A stretch of 64,000 nt of DNA from Manganibacter manganicus (GTDB lineage Bacteria; Pseudomonadota; Alphaproteobacteria; Rhizobiales; Rhizobiaceae), in assembly GCF_002075885.1 (NCBI RefSeq), contig NZ_MDET01000045.1:141534-205533 (forward strand). The letters run 5' to 3'. Under the pieces are notes generated by a model that had not been told where the DNA came from, did no database searches, and worked only from the letters and a program-made list of their open reading frames with translations. Positions 26,237 to 33,643 of this stretch are shown one piece after another. Positions within the stretch are counted from its first letter, which is position 1. Every line of letters begins with the position of its first letter. Both the position numbers and the translations under genes were made by a program.

Positions 26237-27295
26237 CTAACGCCGGGAATCGGCGTTGCGACCGAGGCGCGCGCCTTCTACCGCAATGCCGAGCAGAGCC
26301 TGCCGTGCGACCGCGACGGCAAGGTCCGGCCGGCGCCGCGTTTCCAGAACCGCCGCCTGCAGGCGTGCGAGCCCGCGGTTCAAGGCTGCCGCGCTCCAAC
26401 GTTGCAGGGCCCGTTCGACCAGTTTACGGCGGGCGTAGAAGATGGGCGGCCGGTGGGCGCCGACAACCGATGCGGCATTGCCGCCGCCGCCATCCATGAT
26501 GCCGCGCATGGAATGCAACGACTGCAGCAGGCGCATTGCCGAACCCAGAGCCTGGAACGGGTGGCTGCCGGCCTGGCACTGGCGGGTGAAAACCGTGTCG
26601 AACGTGTCGATCCGCCCTTCGATTGCCGCATCGACGGCGTCATCAAAGGATTGCCCGGACACATCGCCGGTCATCATCCGGACATCGTCCAGCGTGATCT
26701 CGGCCTTGCCGTGGGCATAAAGTGCGAGTTTTTGGATCTCGGCGCGTGAGGCGAGTCGGTCGCCGCCGAGATTGCGGCGCAGCGCCTGGCGCGCATCGAG
26801 CGCCATAGTCATGCCGGCCTTGGCCAGTTCGTCGTCGATAACGGCCTCGATGCTGCGGTCTTCATCCGCATAACAGGGCAGGGCCATGGCGCCGGAACCC
26901 GCCTCGACCGCGGTTCGCAGGGGCGCGCCCTTCTTAAGCTCGCCGGCTTCGATCAGCACGACGGCATCGGCGGCGGGCGCGGCGATCAGGGACTTGACGT
27001 CATTGGCAAGCGTCTTCTGCGCGCCGGCGTTGCGGATCCACAGCAGGCGGCGGTCGGAAAACATCGGCACCGTGCGGGCTTCGTCGAGCAGGCGACCTTC
27101 GCCACGGTCGATCTCGGCGGCGTCGAGCTTTACCACGGAGAACGGATCGTCGAGGGGCAGTCCGGTGTTTCTGGCGAACGCGGCGGCGCGTTCCGCCACC
27201 AGCCCGCGATCGGGGCCGTAAAGGAGAACAACGGAAACCCCGGCGTCGGGCCGGGCCAGCCAGGAATCGACCTCGTTCGTTTTCTTCTGCGCCAT
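26237..27295 (-). CDS. holA: DNA polymerase III delta subunit
   Basis: Clamp-loader subunit that opens the beta sliding clamp. It has 352 aa with LLYGPDRGLVAERAAAFA at the N-terminus (AAA+-like fold without a true P-loop), VVLIEAGELKKGAPLR near 110 and the long helical C-terminus with ALGSAMRLLQSLHSM. In rhizobia holA usually ends a leuS-lptE-holA run facing parB. Here the region upstream of its ATG (27295) instead has a repeat and the 3' end of an unrelated gene, so its partners have been separated. Confidence 0.92.
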   Translation of the reverse strand: MAQKKTNEVDSWLARPDAGVSVVLLYGPDRGLVAERAAAFARNTGLPLDDPFSVVKLDAAEIDRGEGRLLDEARTVPMFSDRRLLWIRNAGAQKTLANDVKSLIAAPAADAVVLIEAGELKKGAPLRTAVEAGSGAMALPCYADEDRSIEAVIDDELAKAGMTMALDARQALRRNLGGDRLASRAEIQKLALYAHGKAEITLDDVRMMTGDVSGQSFDDAVDAAIEGRIDTFDTVFTRQCQAGSHPFQALGSAMRLLQSLHSMRGIMDGGGGNAASVVGAHRPPIFYARRKLVERALQRWSAAALNRGLARLQAAVLETRRRPDLAVAVARQALLGIAVEGARLGRNADSRR

Positions 27296-27308
27296 GGCCT
27301 GTCTTAGT

Positions 27309-27354
27309 GCATCGGCTCGAAAAGTGGAATCCGGTTTTCGGATCGCTCCGATGC
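27309..27354. repeat. Palindromic intergenic repeat (REP/RIME-like)
   Basis: Outer arms GCATCGG (27309-27315) and CCGATGC (27348-27354) enclose an inner pair CGAAAA (27318-27323) and TTTTCG (27335-27340). The CGAAAAGTGG/CCGGTTTTCGG wording is a common dispersed palindrome in rhizobial chromosomes. It sits exactly at the junction between holA and the accessory island. Confidence 0.7.
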
Positions 27355-27419
27355 GTCATCAAGGTGCAGGATGGATCCCGATGAGCGGATGGGATGGCAG
27401 TGGCTGCTCCCGTGGCCCG

Positions 27420-28094
27420 TTATTCGTCACCCGGCACGCCATAGCTCGGGGCGTCCGAGGGGTTGATGGCGCGCGTTACATAAGCGTCGAGCTGGGGCTT
27501 GTAGAGTTCCCACAACGCAGCCAGCTCCTCAATCGGGCAGGCTTCGGTCCAGTCGCAACGCAAATCGGCTACCGGCCAGACGACATCGCGCACCAGCTTC
27601 ATACCGGCCGAACGGACCGGGCCGGCCTCGCCACCGGCCGTCAGCGCGGCCCGCATGGTGGCTATGATGCGGTCGCCGAGATGGCCTTCGGAAGCGAGGA
27701 AGGCGTCAACCATGGCTTGCGGCACGCCGTCATGGGCGAGCAGGTTGCCGCCGCAGGCGACATCTTGAGCCCGCGCCTCGGCCCAGGTGCCGAGCGCCTT
27801 CGGGCCGGAATGGATGGCGCTGACGCCGTTCGCGTCGACGGCCAGCACCTGCCGGTATTCGGGATAGGCGCCGGTGCGTTTCAGGATGGCGACGGCCTCG
27901 GTGGCGGACGCGCCGCGCGCCATCAGCTCCAGCCCGCGCGTGCCCAGTGTCGGGTCGGTGACGTTCTGGCAGGCGACGGCGCCGACGCCGGCCTGTGCAT
28001 AGGCACAGCGCGCCGCAACGGCCGGCGAGGAGGAGGAAACGGCAACCCCGAACATGCCCGTTTTCGCGCAGCGCGCGACGATGGAGAAGGTCAT
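27420..28094 (-). CDS. DUF1028 domain protein
   Basis: A 224-residue protein of the DUF1028 family, which has an Ntn-hydrolase-like fold but no settled reaction. It begins MTFSIVARCAKTGMFGVAVS, with the conserved CAYAQAGVGAVACQNVTDP, the GLELMARGASATEAVAIL block and the HDGVPQAMVDAFLASEGHLGD region. ATG 28094 is chosen since the frame upstream (to 28445) runs over the ridA gene. Last gene of the five-gene minus operon; 5 bp behind ridA, implying joint translation. DUF1028 genes often accompany RidA and amine/amino-acid catabolic genes. Confidence 0.85.
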   Translation of the reverse strand: MTFSIVARCAKTGMFGVAVSSSSPAVAARCAYAQAGVGAVACQNVTDPTLGTRGLELMARGASATEAVAILKRTGAYPEYRQVLAVDANGVSAIHSGPKALGTWAEARAQDVACGGNLLAHDGVPQAMVDAFLASEGHLGDRIIATMRAALTAGGEAGPVRSAGMKLVRDVVWPVADLRCDWTEACPIEELAALWELYKPQLDAYVTRAINPSDAPSYGVPGDE

Positions 28095-28099
28095 GGCGT

Positions 28100-28516
28100 T
28101 CAGTCCGGAATAACGGCGGTGCCGTCGATCTCGACCAGCCAATCCGGCCGGGCCAGCGCCGACACGACCAGGCCGGTCGAAACAGGATGCACGCCTTTGA
28201 TGTATTCGCCCATGGTGCGGTAGACCGCCTCGCGATGGCGGACATCGGTGATGTAGACCACCACCTTGACGAGGTGCTCCATCTTGCCGCCGGCTTCCTC
28301 GATGAGTTGCCTGATGTTCTGCATGACCTTGTGGGTCTGCTCGACCGGATCGTGGCTGCCGATGTCCTTGGCGGTGTCGAGGTCCTGCGGGCACTGGCCG
28401 CGCAGGTAGACGGTCCTGCCGCCTCGCGTGACGACGGCCTGACACAGATCATTGTCGAGCCTTTGTTCGGGATAGGTATCTTTGGTGTTGAACGGGCGAA
28501 TTCTCGTATGCGCCAT
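28100..28516 (-). CDS. RidA/YjgF/YER057c family protein
   Basis: A 138-residue member of the Rid superfamily, whose RidA branch hydrolyses reactive enamine/imine intermediates. Visible features are the Rid core with YLRGQCPQDLD, QTHKVMQNIRQLIEEAGGKM, VVVYITDVRHREAVYRTMGEY and the closing ARPDWLVEIDGTAVIP, where family members have an Arg and Glu. ATG 28516 has GGGAG 7 bases upstream. Directly behind the flavin monooxygenase gene; might remove imines made by it (inference). Confidence 0.87.
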   Translation of the reverse strand: MAHTRIRPFNTKDTYPEQRLDNDLCQAVVTRGGRTVYLRGQCPQDLDTAKDIGSHDPVEQTHKVMQNIRQLIEEAGGKMEHLVKVVVYITDVRHREAVYRTMGEYIKGVHPVSTGLVVSALARPDWLVEIDGTAVIPD

Positions 28517-28558
28517 TGTGGTCTCCCTTGGGTCGGACATGCTGTTCCGAGAAATTGG

Positions 28559-29833
28559 CTATTGCTCCTCGGCCTGATGCTTCATGGAAGCATGATAGGC
28601 CATATATTTGCGCCGCGTCGCAATACGATCCGCCACATGCATGGCGTCGTGCCAGACGCCCCAGATGAAGCTGGAGCCTCTGCGGGCCTGCCATGGCAAG
28701 CCCAGGAAATAGATGCCGGGCTCGACCGATACGCCGCGCTGATGCCTTGGCCTGCCCTTCTCGTCGAAGGCATCGATCTTTAGCCAGCTATAGTCGACAT
28801 CATAGCCTGTCGCCCAGATGATCGAGGTGATCCCGGCCCCGGCTACATCCAGTTCGAGGATGGGATGGGTCATGCATTGCGGGTCCGCATCGATTTTGCG
28901 CGCATCGGGCTCTTCGGGAAGGTCGAGGCCGTTGCTGGTGATATAAGCGTCAGCTTCGTCCAGCAGTGACATCAGATTGGCGTCGCCGCGCCTGATATTA
29001 TCGCCAAGATCGGACGCGAAGGTCATCAGACCATTGCGGAACGATTCCGTGCGACCGACAAGCGTCATTCCCTGCATGGCCAGACGCCGGAAATCGATCG
29101 TTTCGCCGCCACGCGCGCCGCTTACCGCAATGGTGACATGCTCGGTGCCAGGCCCCGGCGTCTCGGCGTCCCATTTGCCCAGAACCCCCAGCCACCAGCA
29201 GAAATCACGGCCTCGATAAGAGCGGGGAGGGCGATCGTGCGGGCCGACCGACAGGTATACGCGCTTGCCCGAACGCAAGAGTTCATCCGCGATCTGCACC
29301 CCGGATGACCCCGCGCCAATCACCAGCACCGCGCCTTGCGGTAGCTGGCTCGGATTGCGGTAGGCATTGGAATGCATCTGCAACAGCCCTGCGCTCTCGG
29401 GCACGATGGAAGGCGTGATCGGGCGTTGGAAAGGCCCGGTTGCGGCGACCACGCTATCGGCTTCGATCACTCCTTCCGACGTTTCGACACGGAAGCCGGA
29501 TCGGCCGACATGCCTTTCCACCTTTTCCACCGCCACGCCGCAGCGGATCGGGGCGGCGATCATTTTGGCATAGGCGACGAAATAGTCCGCGACCTCCTCC
29601 TTCGGCGGGAAGCCGTCGGGGCCTGTGCCGGAAAATTCCATGCCAGGAAATCGGTCGTGCCAGGCGGGGCCGTTGGCGACCAGCGAGTCCCATCGTTCGG
29701 AGCGCCAGCGTTCGGCAATGCGGTTCCGTTCAAGGACGAGGTGAGGCACGCCGCTTCGGGTCAGGTGCTCGCTCATCGCCACCCCCGCCTGACCCGCACC
29801 GACAACCAGCGTGTCCACTTTTTCGACCGGCAT
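28559..29833 (-). CDS. Flavin-containing monooxygenase-like NAD(P)/FAD oxidoreductase
   Basis: A 424-residue single-component flavoprotein. FAD site VVGAGQAGVAMSEHL is near residue 11, the second dinucleotide site VIGAGSSGVQIADELL is near 170, and the later ATG motif IIWATGYDVDYSWL is typical of FMO/YUCCA-like and Baeyer-Villiger-related enzymes. The FMO fingerprint FxGxxxHxxx(Y/F) is only loosely matched (LLQMHSNAYR), so N-hydroxylase, heteroatom oxygenase or amine oxidase are all possible. Start ATG 29833 (AAGG 9 bases upstream) or GTG 29842. Third gene of the minus operon. Confidence 0.82.
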   Translation of the reverse strand: MPVEKVDTLVVGAGQAGVAMSEHLTRSGVPHLVLERNRIAERWRSERWDSLVANGPAWHDRFPGMEFSGTGPDGFPPKEEVADYFVAYAKMIAAPIRCGVAVEKVERHVGRSGFRVETSEGVIEADSVVAATGPFQRPITPSIVPESAGLLQMHSNAYRNPSQLPQGAVLVIGAGSSGVQIADELLRSGKRVYLSVGPHDRPPRSYRGRDFCWWLGVLGKWDAETPGPGTEHVTIAVSGARGGETIDFRRLAMQGMTLVGRTESFRNGLMTFASDLGDNIRRGDANLMSLLDEADAYITSNGLDLPEEPDARKIDADPQCMTHPILELDVAGAGITSIIWATGYDVDYSWLKIDAFDEKGRPRHQRGVSVEPGIYFLGLPWQARRGSSFIWGVWHDAMHVADRIATRRKYMAYHASMKHQAEEQ

Positions 29834-29854
29834 TTGCAGCACCTTTTCTGGCGA

Positions 29855-31171
29855 TTACGGATCGCCGTTTGCGGAACCCGGCATGTCGCCGACTAAACTC
29901 CCGCCTTTTCCAATGACCGGATTCAGATGGTAAAAGTCTTCAGATCGGTTCATGCGCCGGCTCAAGGCCGAACAATCGCCGATTTTGGTTACCCCCACCT
30001 GGCCCATGACGCCTCTGAGTTCAGCCTCGAACATTCTGGCCAGATGAGCTGGCCCTCTCTGCCCCAGCGCGGCGGTGGCGGCAAGGAACGGCCGTCCCGC
30101 AAAAGTGAAATCGGCACCGCATGTGAGTGCCTTCAGGATATCCAGTCCCGAATGGATCGAGCCATCCAGCATGATCGCGGCACGCCCCGCCACGCGGCGC
30201 TTCATTGTCTGCACGAGGTCGATCGCGGCCGGCGCCGCATCGAATTGCCGTCCGCCGTGGTTCGATACGATAATTCCGTCGATGCCGAGCTTCACCGCGT
30301 GTTCGGCATCGTCCGGATGCTGGATTCCCTTGAGCACAAGAGGTCCTTGCCACTTCTGGCGAATGCGCTCGATCAGATCCCAGGTGACCGCCCCGGATAT
30401 ATGTCGGTCGACATAGCCGGCAACGTCAGCAGGTCGGCGGCTTCCCTTCACATAAGGAATGAAATTGGCGAAGCGGGGCTGCCGGTGGCGAAGCGTGGAA
30501 AACGCCCAGACCGGTGCACGCGCCACATCGTAGATTGTCTTCCAGGTCGGTCGGAACGGCACGGTCAAACCGTTGCGCAGATCACGCAGGCGTTTTTGCC
30601 GCATGGGCGTATCCAGGGTGAGAACGAGAGCATGGACGCCGGCGCGTGTCGCTCTATCGACCATGTCCAATGTTACGCGGTAGTCGTCTTCGGGCACCGC
30701 GTAGAGCTGCAGCCACACGACGCTCGGGGCGATGCGGGCGATCGTTTCGATATCGGTGTTGGAAACCATCGACAGCACGAACGGGATCCCCGCCTTTTCC
30801 GCGGCTGCAGCCATGGCGTCATCCGCGTTCGGCCATACCAAACCCGACAATCCCATCGGGGCAATCCCGAGAGGCAGCGCATAATTCCGCCCGAACAGGG
30901 ACGCGGTGAGATGCGGCGCGCTTGTATCGAAACCATAGCGGGGAATGATTTCGATGGCATCCAATGCCCGGCGGTTGCGTTCGATGCAGATTTCATCGCC
31001 GACACCGCCTTCGAGATAATCGAAGGCGAATCTCGGGGTCCGCCGTTTCGCACGCTTCATGAGGGCCTGAAGGCCGGGATACCGGCGAAGGCGAGTTGCG
31101 TCGGCGCTGGCGGAAGCACCAGCGCCCCATCCCGTCCCGCCTCCGGCTTGCGCTTGCTTCGAACTCGCCAT
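29855..31171 (-). CDS. FMN-dependent alpha-hydroxy-acid oxidase/dehydrogenase (LldD/glycolate oxidase family)
   Basis: A 438-residue TIM-barrel flavoenzyme that oxidises a 2-hydroxy acid to a 2-oxo acid. Family motifs are RFAFDYLEGGVGDE near residue 45, LPLGIAPMGLSGLVWPNAD, the FMN-binding LQLYA and the catalytic block GIIVSNHGGRQFDAAPAAID with the essential His and Arg, followed by MLDGSIHSGLDILKAL. ATG 31171 (MASSK) is used; upstream ATG 31189 is possible. It lies 21 bp behind the aldehyde dehydrogenase gene. Substrate (lactate, glycolate, mandelate or other) cannot be told from the sequence. Confidence 0.88.
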   Translation of the reverse strand: MASSKQAQAGGGTGWGAGASASADATRLRRYPGLQALMKRAKRRTPRFAFDYLEGGVGDEICIERNRRALDAIEIIPRYGFDTSAPHLTASLFGRNYALPLGIAPMGLSGLVWPNADDAMAAAAEKAGIPFVLSMVSNTDIETIARIAPSVVWLQLYAVPEDDYRVTLDMVDRATRAGVHALVLTLDTPMRQKRLRDLRNGLTVPFRPTWKTIYDVARAPVWAFSTLRHRQPRFANFIPYVKGSRRPADVAGYVDRHISGAVTWDLIERIRQKWQGPLVLKGIQHPDDAEHAVKLGIDGIIVSNHGGRQFDAAPAAIDLVQTMKRRVAGRAAIMLDGSIHSGLDILKALTCGADFTFAGRPFLAATAALGQRGPAHLARMFEAELRGVMGQVGVTKIGDCSALSRRMNRSEDFYHLNPVIGKGGSLVGDMPGSANGDP

Positions 31172-31192
31172 GCCAGCCTCCCCAGGCAAAGA

Positions 31193-32656
31193 TCAGGACG
31201 GCATTGGATGATGGACGCAGAAGTTCTTGATCTGCTGATAGGCAGCCAGTGCTTCCAGCCCTTTCTCACGACCGTACCCAGACAGTTTGTAGCCGCCGAA
31301 CGGGAACTCCACGTCGAGGCCGACGCCAAAGGAATTGACCCACACCTGGCCGACACGCAGCTTTTCACCAACCGAAAGGGCGGCGGCGATATTGCTGGTG
31401 TGGACGCCGGCAACGAGGCCGAAGGGCGAGTCGTTTGCCATGCGTACGGCATCTTCCGCGGAGTCGAAGGGAATGACGGTCAGCACCGGCCCAAAAATTT
31501 CCTCGCGGGCAATGCGGGTGTCGTTACCGGCGCCGACCACGAGCGCCGGGCGGACGAACGCGCCCCCGGCCAGGGCCGGCGCGTTCGGCTTCTCCGCTCC
31601 CATGAGAAGATCACCGTCCTGGCGCGCAACGTCGAAATAGCGCTCGACGTCCTGCATGTGCCTGGTGCTGATCAGCGGCCCCATGTCGGGGTCGTCGACA
31701 CCCGCGCCGAGCGTCATGGCGCTGATGTGAGAATGCAGCCGTGAAACGACTTCGTCATACGCCGAGCGCTGGACGAAAAGGCGTGTCCCGGCATTGCAGA
31801 CCTGTCCGCAATGGGTCAGGAAGCCGCCGGCGATGATCGGCAAAACCTTGTCCATGTCGGCATCGGCGAACAGGATCTGCGCCGACTTGCCGCCGAGTTC
31901 CATATTGCAGGGGACGGCATGGGAGGCCGCTGCCACCAGCACGCGCTCACCGGTCTCCACCGACCCGGTAAAGGTGATCTGGTCGACGCCCTTGTGGCGC
32001 GCCAGCAGATCACCGACCAACGAGCCGCGCCCGTTGACGAGATTGACGAGGCCGTCGGGCAAGCCGGCTTCCTGGCAGATTTTCATGAATTCGTAAGCCG
32101 TCACCGGTGTTTCCGCCGACGGCTTGATGATGACCGAGCAGCCGGCGGCAAGTGCCGGGGCCACGCCGCGCGCGATAAGCTGAAGAGGATAGTTCCACGG
32201 AATGATGTGGAGGCTGACGCCGATCGGTTCCTTCACCGTCCAGTCGGACCAATCCGGGCCGAGCGGAATGGAATTGCCGTGCATCTTGTCGGCAGCGCCA
32301 CCGTAGAACTCGAAGAAACGGGCGGAGCAATCGACTTCCCAATAAGCGTCGCGCAGCGGCTTGCCGCTGTCCGTGCTCTCCAGCCGGGCAATTTCATCCC
32401 GTCGTTCCAGCAGCAGGGCAGCGATCCGCTGCATGGCGCGGCCCCGTTCAAAAGGTCGTAAGCGTCGCCAGGGGCCGTTGTCGAAGGCTTGGCATGCTGC
32501 GGCAACGGCGGCTTCGACTTCGGCCGCTCCGGCACGGGCGAATTCAGCTATGACCGCGCCCGTCGATGGATCGACGCTCTGGCCGACGCCATCGGACCCC
32601 TCGTTGAGAACCTTGTTGCCGTAGACGAGCGGAATGAAGCGAGGATGAGCGGTCAT
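31193..32656 (-). CDS. NAD(P)-dependent aldehyde dehydrogenase
   Basis: Oxidises an aldehyde to the acid; 487 aa, full-length ALDH. Landmarks are IIPWNYPLQLIARGVAPALA near 150, ITFTGSVETGERV, the general-base MELGGKSAQILFADAD and the nucleophile GQVCNAGTRLFVQ near 290, then EEIFGPVLTVIPFD. ATG 32656 has GGGAGA 6 bases upstream; the frame is open to 33115 but that part overlaps the divergent SDR gene and is not ALDH-like. First gene of the minus operon ALDH-oxidase-FMO-RidA-DUF1028, under the operator array at 32696-32747. Confidence 0.92.
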   Translation of the reverse strand: MTAHPRFIPLVYGNKVLNEGSDGVGQSVDPSTGAVIAEFARAGAAEVEAAVAAACQAFDNGPWRRLRPFERGRAMQRIAALLLERRDEIARLESTDSGKPLRDAYWEVDCSARFFEFYGGAADKMHGNSIPLGPDWSDWTVKEPIGVSLHIIPWNYPLQLIARGVAPALAAGCSVIIKPSAETPVTAYEFMKICQEAGLPDGLVNLVNGRGSLVGDLLARHKGVDQITFTGSVETGERVLVAAASHAVPCNMELGGKSAQILFADADMDKVLPIIAGGFLTHCGQVCNAGTRLFVQRSAYDEVVSRLHSHISAMTLGAGVDDPDMGPLISTRHMQDVERYFDVARQDGDLLMGAEKPNAPALAGGAFVRPALVVGAGNDTRIAREEIFGPVLTVIPFDSAEDAVRMANDSPFGLVAGVHTSNIAAALSVGEKLRVGQVWVNSFGVGLDVEFPFGGYKLSGYGREKGLEALAAYQQIKNFCVHHPMPS

Positions 32657-32695
32657 AAATTCTCCCTTGGCCAATGCTGGCCCGCGCTGGCTGAT

Positions 32696-32747
32696 ATTGC
32701 GCAATACACTCCTATTGTGTATACAATCAATCAATATTTGTCGACAT
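32696..32747. promoter_or_regulatory. Phased palindrome array between divergent ALDH and SDR operons
   Basis: Three palindromic words with centres exactly 21 bp apart: ATTGCGCAAT (32696-32705), GTGTATACAA (32717-32726, core TGTATACA) and TTGTCGACAT (32738-32747, core TGTCGACA). All approach TTGT-NN-ACAA. The array fills the gap between ALDH (start 32656) and SDR (start 32815), so one regulator could govern both. Similar phased words occur at 41678 and 43826. GntR/FCD proteins bind sites of this kind; assignment to the GntR gene at 35742 is inference. Confidence 0.6.
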
Positions 32748-32814
32748 GATTTGACAGCATGTCCGCAGAATGTTAGGCGTCCGTCGTCAGGACGGTCAGT
32801 AATTGGGGGAGTCC

Positions 32815-33603
32815 ATGGACCTCGGATTGAAGGGAAAATGTGCTCTCGTAACCGCCGCGTCGCGAGGTCTCGGGCGGGCTTCGGCGCTTGCGCTGGCAGC
32901 CGAAGGCGCGAAGGTGGCCGTGGCCGGGCGCAATGTCGGAGCCTTGGACGAACTGGTACGGGAACTGCTCGCCGCGGGCGCGTCGGATGCGATGGCCGTT
33001 CAGATGGACCTTGCCCGGCACGAGACGCTGCGCCCTGGCGTCGATGCGGTGGCGCATAAATTCGGTAGCCTGGACATCTTTCTCGGCAATACGGGCGGCC
33101 CGGCTTCCGGACCATTCCTCAGCGTTTCGAGCGAAGCGTGGCAAGCGGCGATCAATGAAATCCTGCTGCCGCTCGTGGATCTTTCCCGTGCCGTGCTTCC
33201 GCACATGCAGGCAGCGGGTGGCGGGCGCATCATGTTCGTGACGACCGTCGGCGTGAAAATGGTGCAGCCCAACATGGTTCTTTCGGATTCGCTGCGGCTG
33301 GCCGTTGTCGGCCTGGCCAAATCGCTGTCGATCGAGTTTGCGCATGAAAACATCATGGTGAACTGCCTGTGCCCCGGTCCGTTCGCCACCGACCGCATGG
33401 AAGATTTGATTGTCGCCAGCATGGAGCGCGATGGCCTTTCGCGCGCCGACGCCGAAGCGGTGTGGCTGGACGAGGTGCCGGCGCGCAAATTCGGCGATCC
33501 GGGCGATTTCGGGGCCATCGTTGCGACGCTGGCCTCGTCGCGCGGCGGCTTTATCACCGGCACCGCCATCGCGCTCGACGGCGGCAAGTCGCGTGCTTAT
33601 TGA
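32815..33603 (+). CDS. Atypical short-chain dehydrogenase/reductase
   Basis: A 262-residue Rossmann-fold protein. The cofactor site ALVTAASRGLGRASALALAA is near residue 9 and the family NTGG appears as LGNTGGPASGPF. In place of the usual Tyr-x-x-x-Lys, the catalytic segment reads VLSDSLRLAVVGLAKSLSIE, so the Tyr is absent, as in a known divergent SDR subgroup. ATG 32815 has GGGGGAG just upstream. First gene of the plus operon, followed after 40 bp by the TPP enzyme. Substrate unknown. Confidence 0.85.
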   Translation: MDLGLKGKCALVTAASRGLGRASALALAAEGAKVAVAGRNVGALDELVRELLAAGASDAMAVQMDLARHETLRPGVDAVAHKFGSLDIFLGNTGGPASGPFLSVSSEAWQAAINEILLPLVDLSRAVLPHMQAAGGGRIMFVTTVGVKMVQPNMVLSDSLRLAVVGLAKSLSIEFAHENIMVNCLCPGPFATDRMEDLIVASMERDGLSRADAEAVWLDEVPARKFGDPGDFGAIVATLASSRGGFITGTAIALDGGKSRAY

Positions 33604-33643
33604 GCGCCTCGCCGGCGCCGGGAAGATTGCAGCGGAGATCGAC

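Noticed and set aside
29927..31744. Plus-strand open frame of 605 codons
   Set aside because: Antisense shadow of the FMN oxidase and aldehyde dehydrogenase genes; no domain visible.
32657..33115. N-terminal extension of the aldehyde dehydrogenase
   Set aside because: Overlaps the divergent SDR gene and operator array; Pro/Arg-rich and not ALDH-like.
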